The translations under genes were made by a program, and so were the position numbers. DNA of 64,000 bases, from the NCBI GenBank assembly GCA_963514095.1, contig OY741266.1, forward strand, positions 12,617,297 to 12,681,296, given 5' to 3'. This DNA is from Eutrigla gurnardus (taxonomy: Eukaryota > Chordata > Actinopteri > Perciformes > Triglidae). Below are positions 1 to 12,000 of this stretch, piece after piece. The notes under the pieces are model-generated. The model had not been told where the DNA came from, searched no databases, and saw nothing but the letters and a program-made list of their open reading frames with translations. Within the stretch, counting starts at the first letter, position 1; the number at the start of each line of letters is the position of its first letter.

Positions 1-3000
1 GACCAGCTGTTGGGCTTCGTACGAGAGAGGACCTTGGACAAGAGGGTGAGCAAAATTTTGCACTCATGTGGTGCATCTGTTATGCAGATGTTGTTATAGC
101 TGTGTAGGGAATGAATCACATGGCATCTTGGGTAGTTGTAGAAGCAGGTGGATACATTGATTTGGCTTTTCAATTTGAGCACTTTCTGCAACTTTAATAT
201 TGTGTTCAGTCTGTTTATCAGAGACATATCAGCCACATTAACATTCAGATTCTCAAAGTTTAAATTTGCTGATGACTGAGTGCATGAAAGCTGTACAGGA
301 TTTCTCCTCAATACCAGGTTGCTTTTTTCTTACTTGAAGAAATGCAAACTGGCTCTCCCTGTCTTCATTTCTTTGCTCCCTCCTCTGTTTTTCCTCCCTC
401 CACCTATAGTGGCGTGTGCGTAAAGAGGCCATGATGGGCCTCGCTCAGCTTTTTAAGAAATACTGTCTGCACCACGAGGCCGGGAAAGAGTCTGCCCTGA
501 AGATCAGCTGGATCAAAGACAAACTGCTGCACATCTACTATCAAAACAGCATTGACGACAAGTGAGCATACAGATACGTTGTTTCATCTTGAAAAGAGCA
601 ACAAAGCTGTTTTTGACATTTCAACACTAGTTATTGAAGGTTGCCGTGAGGAATGCCATCAACATTAAAAGAAAAATGTGATACAGCCAGTTAACTTGTC
701 TTTATTTCTTTGAGACCTGCTGTTGAGAGACTTGTTAACAGACCAAATGGACCAGCTAAGGCTAGTGATATTAGCACAGATGTTGTTCAGATTGTTCTTG
801 TTTTCACATGATTCACAGAAACACTCCCCTCCTTTTCTCAGGTTATTAGTAGAGAAGATCTTTGCTCAGTACATGGTCCCTCACAGTCTTGACACAGAGG
901 AGAAGATGAAGTGTCTGTACTACCTGTATGCCTGCCTGGACACGAACGCTGTCAAGTAAGTAAACTTGCAATATTGCTACCTTTCAGCAAAAGCACATGT
1001 TTTGGTATTGTACACATTAATACTTCTAAGTCTTGCTATAACCAACACTTCTTTAGAAAATAGAAAACTCCACAGTGGGAACAAAGCTGTATCTATAAAC
1101 ACACTAATATTAATTGTCCCCTTTGTTTTTGTGGCATCTCACCTGTTTCTCTTCTTGCTCATTTGCTTTCAGGGCCCTGAATGAGATGTGGAAATGTCAG
1201 AACATGCTCAGAAGCCTTGTCAAAGAGCTGCTTGACCTCCATAAGTTGCCAGTTGTGCGTTGACATAAATTTTCATACATAACTAACCATTTCCTCCATG
1301 TCTTTGGGTGCAAACTATCTATATATCTGACATTCTTCTCTCTTTCCCTGGTAGTCTGAGGCCAATAACACAGCCCAGTTTGGGAAGTTGATGAGCATTG
1401 CCAGTAAGTTGGAAACCACACAAACATGTTCAGAACATTGTCATTCAACATAATTTCTTGAAAACAAAAAAGAAATGCATTCCACCCAACATCAAGTTAG
1501 TTTAACTCTCCTGTATGTCCACAGAGAATCTGCCAGATGCTGGAAAGGCCCAGGACTTCATGAAGAAGTTCAACCAGGTTCTGGGTGAGGACGAGAAGCT
1601 CCGAGTCCAGCTGGAGATGCTCATCAGCCCAACCTGCTCCTGCAAACAGGCGGAGATCTGTGTGGTGAGAGGAACAATTACCCATTCAGCATACACTCAC
1701 AGACAGACAGGCGGAAAGGCTGCCATTGCCATTCACTCTCTATCTTTTTTTTTTTTTTTTTTTTAAGAGCTCAGTGCTTTGATTTAGTTTCTGAGCCCAT
1801 AGATGTACTGTAGCAGTCATGAATCACTCAAGGTCGCTTTAAATCCCCTGTTTTTTTGTTCATTGTTATGTTTAAGAGAAAGCAGGATAATTTGGTAGTC
1901 ACTGAAATGGTAAATTGTTTCCCCTTGTTTTCAAGGTGATGTCACTTAAAAGTGACATAACTTTATATTGTTCTAGCAGAAAATGTCTTCCACATGTACA
2001 GCATTAATCAATACTTGATAAACCAGAGCAAACCAGCATCCACTATAATGTTTTTATCCTCATAATGTTAAATGGGTTTTCACCACATAATCAATATTAA
2101 AGACCTTAAGATCACCAGTCACACTCATGTCTTTAGTTGATAAAACATGAAGCTAACATGAGCATGCATTCAGGGTTAATGACTGATGTAGTAATACGTG
2201 TCATAGATGTAGTAATATGAACCTTGGTGTAGGGCTGAACGATTTTGGGAAAAGATCTAATTGCGATTTTTCTGACAGATATTGCGATTTCGATTTGATT
2301 CACGATTTCCTTCAAATCAAGCTTCAGTGCAATATTCACAATGTACAGTAACATTAAAACATTGAATGCTATTACTCTAATGCAAGGACTAAAGTTAAAA
2401 AATTGCTTCCAAATGAATTTATTAACAAGAAACATGCATGTTCATTCTTTAAAGTCCTTGACCAATGGCAGTTATTACAAATGAACTAAAAGAGCCATCT
2501 TTGACTGTCTTAAAATGTGCAAAAATCCTTAACTGTAATAATTTAATTGTAAATCAAATACAAAAACTGTTGAAATAAAATGACCCTTCTAAAAAATATG
2601 TCAGACATTAAAATAGGTGGGTCATTCATTTATGGCTTACCACTTTTTCTTTACACTCCGCGTATAGCTGTGGGACGGCAACCTGTTAGAGGTCGGTGCG
2701 GGAGGGAATCGTATATCTGTCCAGCGTGCGGAGGAGGTTTTTAAATACATCTTTCCGGTGTCTTCCGCTGCTCTTATCGTACGGAGTTACACTAGCAAAA
2801 GATGCTGTAATTGTAGTCTGTTTGCTACAGTGGGCCTGATCCTCATAGGCACCGGACTTTTTACCGGACTTTTTCGTCATGCACGCGTCATGCAAATGTC
2901 TGTGGTGATTTTTCAAGTGCCGGTGTTGTGCCGTAATCGGCGCCCCTGCCGTGAAATGCACCCTCTCGCGGGAGATTATATCACCGGTATATATTGGTTG

Positions 3001-6000
3001 TGTTTCCGCTGAATGTTGCAACTTTAGCGCGACAGGTTTTGCACAGTACCTGTTTCTGGTGCACGTCTGCAGCCTCAAACCCGAAATACTCCCAAATGAC
3101 GGACGTGCTGTTTTTCTTGGCGATTAAATCCCCTAACTCCGCTTCTGGTCCAGTTGAAGTAATTTCTGACTAATTACAAATACGTAGCAGGTTAATACTG
3201 ATTGGTTAGCGTGACCTGTTCACGAGTAGTCTGATTGTTGAGCCTGGCAGGATGGTCGGAGGACGGCATGTGTAAAATAGTTGACAACAGATCCTGGGTG
3301 AGTCAGGAGCGCTGCAAAAACCGCAGCTTTGGCGATCACATGATCGCGTTGTCTGAAATCGCAATTTCGGTCAGAAAACGATAAATCGTTCAGCCCTACC
3401 TTGGTGTTAATGTGCATGCAGATATTTATAAGAACAAATGTATAAATGTTGGCGTTAACGGTGTACTGTGTGCAGAGGGAGATCACTCGGAAGTTGACGT
3501 TCCCCAAACAGCCCACCAACCCGTTCCTGGAGATGGTAAAGTTCCTGCTGGAGCGCATCGCCCCCGTCCACATCGACTCCGAGGCCATCAGGTGAGGAAA
3601 AATCCCTGATGTTCAACACATCAAGTGTTGCGGTTGGGTTGTATTTTTGTATTTGCTAAATTTTACAACACATATTTCAAGTCCAAATTCTAACACAGAT
3701 AGAATTTGAGTAAATTTGATTCAAATTGAAAGAGGAGTGTAAATCTTGATTGAAGTGTGTTTTTGCACAGTACAGAGAGAGTCAGTCACACGACCCGACC
3801 AGCAGATAGGGAGCATCTCAGTGATTGGAAGCTTCATGTGCTCTCTGTCATGTAATACCATTAACAGGCTTTTCTCATTCACTGAGACACCTAGTGGTGG
3901 AGAGATGTACCTACAGGCCTTAGGCAGGGAACAGGTTTAACCCTTTCTGCTTTATGGAAAAACACCATGAAAGAGGAAACACATACTGAATGACTTCTAG
4001 TGCTTATCTACAGACCTTGTTAGCAGTTTGATGCATGAAAATGCTCCCAAAGTGTGGATTATCTTCAGTACCTTGGTCATGACTTTGGAAAGAGACATTG
4101 CTGTTGATTTTTTATTTATTTATTGGGGGGGTTACATGCCATATCTTCTCATTATATTTGAGAGAAGACAGGAAGACATTTCTAAATCTGATGTTTCCAA
4201 AACTAATTCACATCAAAAATAATCGGGGTTGATAAGTAGGTAAGAGGGAAAATATGTGTTTTTAATTTTGGGGTGAACTTTTTTGGCCCTTTGCCTTTAT
4301 TCACTGAGAGGATAGCATGAGAGTGAAAGGGCCGCCAGTCGGACCCGGGGCTGCTGCAGTGAGGACTTAGCCTCAGTAAACTTTACCAAGTGAACTATCC
4401 AGCGCCCCACATTTAGATTATTTTAACAAAGTGGTGGTAATGGCTTATTGTTTGTTTTCTTTTAGTGCTCTGGTGAAGCTGCTGAACAAGTCCATTGAGG
4501 GCACAGCTGACGACGATGAGGAGGGCGTTACCCCTGATGCAGCCATCCGCTCTGGCCTAGAGCTACTCAAGGTACACAACAGGGACCAGGCGAGCTGTAA
4601 TAAATGGAGGCCAATTGTCAAAGTGTGTCATTATGAGTTAACGAGGGCTTCAACATACGGTTACGGTCTTCTTAAGGCTCGATTGACATGAATGTTAAAG
4701 TGAATAATTCTTTCTTCACACTCCTTGTAGGTCCTGTCATTCACCCACCCCACAGCATTCCACTCAGCAGAAACCTACGAGTCTCTGCTGCAGTGTTTGA
4801 AGATGGAGGATGAAAAAGTGGCTGAAGCAGCCATTCAGATATTCAGAAACACAGGGCAGAAGATCGAGACGGAGCTCCAACAGATAAGATCGTAAGAGAG
4901 TAATTACTTTGTCTGTTTATGAATCTACCGGCAAAGGGCCCACGCCTATTAAACACACAGTGCTACTGCTCAACATCATGGTCAATTAAAGAAATAATCT
5001 ACATTGTGTAAGTCTTCCTAATGTCTGCTCTTGTGTGCCCATCAGGACTCTGATTCCTGTCCTGCATCAGAAAGCCAAGCGGGGAACACCTCACCAGGCC
5101 AAGCAGGCTGTCCACTGCATCCACGCCATCTTTAACAACAAGGAAGTGCAGTTGGCACAGATCTTTGAGGTTAGGGTCATTTTTTCTATTTAACTGATTT
5201 GCAAGGATGCACCTTGTGTTATAAGTAAACAATAGTCTCATATGTTTTTATTTATTTTAACTTGCATTGTTTTTTCCCCCTTCACCTCTAGCCTCTGTCG
5301 CGTAGTCTGAATGCAGACGTCCCAGAACAGCTCATTACTCCCCTCGTGTCCCTGGGCCACATCTCCATGCTAGCCCCAGATCAGTTCGCCTCACCGATGA
5401 AGTCCATCGTGGCTAACTTCATTGTCAAGGACCTGCTCATGAATGACCGGGTGCGTGGAGATAAAACTGTACTAAAATGCTTGCTAAATATAGATTCACA
5501 GCAATGTCATGAATCCTGTTTTAATCAATTCCAACTTTCAACAAATAAACCCATTAAACAACAGAGTGAGAATGTGACTGTTTATGTGCCTGTTATGTCT
5601 CCAGTCGGTGGGAAACAAGAATGGGAAGCTGTGGACCGCTGATGAGGAAGTTTCACCTGAGGTCCTAGCTAAGGTAAGAGCTGGCGGGGGGTTTTTTCTC
5701 TCCATTTCTTGTCCAATTAGATTTTGCATTTTTACTTCAAGCATGCACACTCACGATCATGTGTTGATGACAATGATTTAGAAACAGAAAGATAGATATA
5801 TTTTCAGAATTTGGGAAGCTCACTTTGCCAATTGATTTATGCTTTCCCTGATCTCCCAGGTGCAAGCCATCAAGCTGCTAGTGCGTTGGTTACTAGGAAT
5901 GAAGAACAACCAATCCAAGTCAGCAAACTCCACTCTGCGCTTGCTGTCAGCCATGTTGGTCAGCGAGGGAGACCTCACGGAGCAGAAGAAGATCAGGTGA

Positions 6001-9000
6001 CTTGGGGCTTGAAGGTCATAGTAGAGCTGTTGGAGGCTTCAGATATAGTTGGGGCAATTCAGTTATTACACATTCAGGGGTACAGTTGCAGAACAAATTT
6101 AACCGTTTTTGTATGTTTATCGTTCTTCCCTTTTTATGTCTTCCTCTTCACAGCAAGTCAGACATGTCTCGTCTGAGGTTGGCAGCAGGAGGAGCCATTA
6201 TGAAGTTGGCCCAGGAGCCCTGTTACCATGACATCATCACACCTGAACAGTTTCAGCTCTGCGGCCTCGTAATCAATGTCAGTCTCGCTTTTACAGAACA
6301 TTTTTATATCGCCATTTTGGCATGTCTCGGTAGACGAACCACAGCTAGAAATGATCAAATGAATAAGCTGCTTTGTCCTGGTTTTTTGGATCAATGTCAG
6401 AATGGAGCCCATTAGTAACACCTCTAATTTTCCTACTATGACAGCATAGTAGTCAGAATGTCATTGTGAAAAAGACCTGCTGTAATATGCACAATGTACA
6501 CATTGAGAACTATTTTTGACATTTCCTATGTGCTATATGGTGAAAAGAACCTCTTATTAGTCAGTGCTAATAATCTACTTTACTCTCTTCTGTGATTGAC
6601 ATGGATTCACATCTATTCCTTCATATGTGCAGGACGAGTGCTATCAGGTGCGTCAGATCTTTGCTCAGAAGTTGCACCTGGCTCTCGTCAAACTGATGCT
6701 TCCCCTGGAGTACCTCGCCGTCTTCGCCCTGTGTGCCAAGGACCCGGTGAAGGAGCGCCGCGCACACGCCCGACAGTGCCTGCTCAAAAACATCTCCGTC
6801 CGCAGAGAGTACATCAAACAAAACCCACTCGCTCAGGGTCAGTGTTCACACGATGGATGTTTTCATGCAGAAACGTATTGCGTGCCATTATTACACATCT
6901 TGGAGAATATGGCTCTCTTTATTGAACAGCAGTCAGTAGCAACGAGTGCCTGTTTCCATCCACTTCTTTTATGCAAATATTAGGAATTGGGTGGATCCAG
7001 ATGACAGCATTGTGTTTGTGTGGTGCTCATTTGCGGGAGCCAGTAAACGATTGCAGAAGAAGGAAGGGCAACAAGATGATGTCACTAAAAGAACCTCTTA
7101 TATGAATTTAAACAAAATCCCAGCCACCATAGAAATATAGCTTTAAAGGACAACTACAGTCACCCCCATCACACAGTTTTAATGTGTTTGTCTGCACTTT
7201 TTTGGCTCCTCATTAGTGCAGATGCAAGCCTGGAAGTATAAGTCACTCCTATCATAGTCGTCATTTATTAAGACCATGAAAACAATTGCTTCCATTACAC
7301 TTTGTCGCATTTTGTTTTTAATTATTTTATTTTTTTTGCAATAATTTGATTGTTTTGTTATATTTGTGAGTTTTGTGTTGAAGAAGATGGAAACTGTATT
7401 ATTCCCTCTCTCCCAACAGAAAAACTTGTCTCCCTCCTTCCTGAGTATGTCGTTCCCTATATGATTCACCTGCTGGCCCACGATCCAGACTTCACAAAAC
7501 CACAAGAATATGAACAGCTCAAAGACATCAAAGAGTGAGTGTTGACATAAAATATTTTTGGTTTTCTGTCATAAAGCATCAGTGTACAGCTGAGAATATG
7601 TCTTTAAAAAATCCTTATAAGAACATAAAAACTAATGCGATATGAGTGTTAAATACTGAATCTGTGATATGTTTATTGTGTTTATGTGCTTAGGTGTCTG
7701 TGGTTCATGTTGGAAGTGCTGATGACCAAGAATGAGAACAACAGTCATGCCTTTTTAAGGAAGATGGTAGAAAACATCAAACAGACTAAGGATGCACAGT
7801 GTCCTGATGATGCAAAAGCCAATGAGGTATGCGTGCGCATGCATGCACGCACACACACACACACACACACTGATCGAGAATTCTGTGCGTTATCTTGCTG
7901 TCTTTACTTGAAACAAAATTGTTTTAATTAATTCTGAAACATGAAGCATAATTAGGGAAACACGCTAGTGTCTGTAATGTTTTTGAATTATTGTGGGAAA
8001 TTTATATTCGTGGGAAGGTAGTCTTTGTAAAGAGGCAAGGAAGCAAAAACGGTGATCTACCAACAACTGGACAATTTCTCAAACAATGCTAACGGTGTCT
8101 CCTGTTGTCTTGTTAACAGAAGCTGTACATTGTCTGTGATGTCGCTCTCTTCGTTATCGCCAACAAGAGCACTGCATGTCACCTGGACTCTCCGAAAGAC
8201 CCCATCCTGCCCTCCAAGTTCTTCCTCATACAGGACAAGGCAATACACACACACACACACACAAACACACACATAGATACATTATGGGTTTGGGAAATTA
8301 TTAGAAAACAAAACCTATCAGACATCTGAAGCATAAATACAACTTTTCCCAAACTTCTTTTTGGAAAAAAAAGTGTCATCAGTTAGCATTTCAAACTCTT
8401 CTTAAAGATGCTCAGTACAACATTCAGAGCCTGTCTGGTGCCTCCACACCTCCCTTACATGGAGACGGCTGAGCCAGCGGCTCACCGCTAACAGTGTTAA
8501 CTTGACGGGAAACCAGACGGTGGACGCTTTTTTCTAACCGCTGTATGAGGTTTTGCAGCGTAGCAGCCATGAGTATGGTGTTAAACAGCCTTCATACGTA
8601 TTCACAAACAGATGTCAAGTTCAAATACTAATATTATTGTTGAAGATTTGTTGTGTCATTGTGCAAAACAGGGATGCATTTCCTAAAAAAGAGAGCGACA
8701 GACATGGCAACAAAAGAGTAGTGCATTTATTCCTGTAGTAATTTTTTTGTTTTAATTTGCTTCAGAAGGAATGAATGAGATAAAAACAATTCTCTTGGCT
8801 AATACCATGACTGGCATTACATTAAACAGCAGGGAAACACAGTCCAACAACGTTGACCTTGTTAGAGCACCAAGGTCACCAAGTACCAGTTCTTTGAAAC
8901 ATGTCGGAACAAACAGTCACTGCAGGGTTAGCCTGAGGTCTTATTTCATCCATCTTATTTTTCTGCTATGGGACATCAGACAGCCCGGAGAATGCTGGGT

Positions 9001-12000
9001 AGTGGAGTAGCTTTAGGTCCTAGCTGGGTTAGCTCACCTTCCTCCGGCAGGTGTGGCTGGGTGATCGGCCGTGGAGGGTGATAGTCTCGTGGTGCTGCTG
9101 CACTAAATCCAACCTCCACGCTTCCTTTTTTGATGTTGAAGAGTATTCTGTCAATACTGATGGTGGTAATGCAACATTTGTAAATACACACAAACAGCTG
9201 TACAAATAGTCATATGTTTACTAAAACAAGGCACTTTGCATGGCTTAATAACATTACCAATCCTTATATTCATTTGCAGTTGTCACCATTGCATTTTAAA
9301 CTGGAAACGTATTTGTGGATTCGTGTGGATTGAGACTTGTGCAGACATTGTGGGTCTTCCCTACACTTGTAAACAAAGGATACCACATGCTCTATTCATG
9401 TGAACTGCAGCCTGTCTTAGGTGGGATTAGAAAGGATGCTCCTCAGAGAGTAATAAGTAGAGCCAGAAGTTTTGAGTGATTCACATTCCTCCTGTTGAGC
9501 TGTGTGGAAATGTGTCTCCAAATTGCCTGTTGGTTCGCAGAAGAAACTGAGGAATATCTAATCAAAATAATCAAAGTATTTGATGTGCACATAAACACGG
9601 GGGTTGTGTTGTACAACAGTCTGATGCTGTGGATGTGCTGTACGTGGCCCGATGGTACAGAACAGATACCTGCTGCCTTCAGATGGCTGTAAAGAGAGTC
9701 ACCAGTGTGAAGGAAAGACCTTCACTATAGTTCTAAGTGTCATGACGGACAGCTTCATTCCTGTTGTTTCCTGTTCAAGCAGCTATAATAGCATGTGTCA
9801 TCTCAGGAATCCACTTCATCAGATAGAAATTGTGAAACAGATACGATGATAAAGCATCATAAACCACAAAACAGAATGCGGCAGACAGACACTATGCTGA
9901 TAGTACCATACTTATTCTTCATTGACCTTTTGATGCTTTTCATCTATAAAAGCTTGAAATTGAGAATTTGGCTGCTGAGCCTTTTGAAAACAAATTCCCT
10001 GGGGAGTGTGGGAGTGATGACCCCTGGTTTGTTCAGTTTATTTGGCGAAGGCTTCTTTTCTTCTTCTGAACAGTGGTTTTCAAACATAGATTGCATTACC
10101 ACCATCTACTGGAGAGCGTTGGGTCTTAACCTGCACTTGTTATTTTTTGTGTGGGACACGACGACGTGGTAAAAGGATCCACTGAGATACACAAATACGT
10201 TAACAGTTTAAAATGCAACCTTCATGATTTGCAAAAAAACATGTTTTTTTGTGTGTGTGAAACAGCACAGTAGATCAGTCGGCCTCTCCTTTGAAAGTAA
10301 GTTGATGTACAAATGCTGGCGCTGTAAATTAGTTGGCACAGATCCAGATTTACAGACACAAATCACTCTGCATTTATTTATGCATTGTTTCATGAGATGC
10401 GTAAGCAGACATTTGTTTTGTGAGTACTTATTATTATATACTAACTTATTGTGACTGTTATAGCACAATTCATGAGCGACCCAATGCGTCGAGCTCACCT
10501 GCACTAACAGACATGTGCGGCCCTCCCTGCTATGTAAACAAAGCACAGTGAAGCTCTGGGCAACTTCATCCTGTTCTCAGGTAGACGGTACTTCACTATA
10601 TCGTTACATAGCAAATAGTTGTTTGCTGCTGTGTAGATGCTCTGAATGTCATGTAGAGAAACTTTAAGAACGACTTGCATCCACTCGGTGGTTGATGAAT
10701 CTGGGCATGCTTTTACAATTGAAGACATAATCATGAACTTGTAGTTTAGCCATTTATGCTAATCAAAGTTTTCTGTTGTAATTTATTTCCACAGGACTTC
10801 AAAAATGATAAAGAGTACCTGTTGACAGACATGAGACAAATGCTGCTCTCTGGAAAGGTAAATGTTTTCATGACCACTGTAAAGATGAGGTTAATTATGT
10901 TCAACACTATAATGGGTGTAATTTGATTTGAAGGGCGGAGGTGACGAATACATAATGACGAACACATGAAGCCTAATCATCGGGGATGAGATAAACTATC
11001 ACATGCTTTAACAGCTTAATTCCATTAACTGCAACCTACAACGTCACCTTCCCTTTCCACAGCCTAAACCAGCTCCAGTGCTGGGAGCTGTGAACAAGCC
11101 TCTGACGGTACCAGGGAGGAGGATCTTCAACAAAACCACCACAGCCTCAGACACAGCCAGCAACACCAGCCCCAACTCCTCATTGCTGAGCTCCTCAACT
11201 CTCAATAAGAACAGGTACACGCATGCCCGCACACACACACACGTGTCAGAGGTCACTGCTTGATTCAACTTTTTAAACATGTCTTGTAGTAACAGCAATG
11301 CTGCCACCGAGTCATCAGAGAGCCGAGCGCAGGAGAACAACGAAAACCCTGTCATCAAGAATGAAGAAGGCAGTAAGGTAAGCTGAGAGAGGACCGCACC
11401 ATGTCTGCTGGAGATGCACATGCTGCAGCGTTATCTTGACCGAGCTCTCTCTCTCAGGAGGAGCCCAGTCAGAATGTGACCCCCGACGACGAGACGGAAG
11501 CGTTGCCCGTCAAGCGACGTGGCCGTCCACCTAAGACGGCCGCTGCTGCTCCTGCTGCGGCTGAAAAAGAGGCAGCGGCAGCACCAACAGGAGGCAGCGC
11601 TGGCAGAGGCAGGAAGAGAGCAGCTGAACCCAACTCCAACCCGTCGGCAGACTCCATCAACATCAAGATGTCAAAACAGCAGCAGCAGAACGATGAAGGG
11701 ACAAAGAGACAGATTGACTTGCAGAGGTGAGAGTGGAGGAGTGCGAAACTGTGCAACAGAATGGAACGTACCAAAGTAGCGTATCTTATCAAAAAGGCTT
11801 GACAGTGGCCCTTAACACTCTGTAGTTCCACTGGCTAATTAACCAGATCCTGAGATTGCACAAAAGTCTCATTGTCTTTCAGATGTCAACTTTGTTTTCT
11901 CATCAGGTGGCCGTATGTGAGAGGAGAGAGAGAGAGAGAGAAAGTAGGAGCCTGGAGAGGAGACAGGGAGAGCTGTAGGGAATGCCACCGCCCTGCTAGG

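Noticed and set aside
10070..10180. CAGTGGTTTTCAAA as the left end of a hAT-Charlie-like element
   Set aside because: No matching right end or 8-bp duplication was found nearby.
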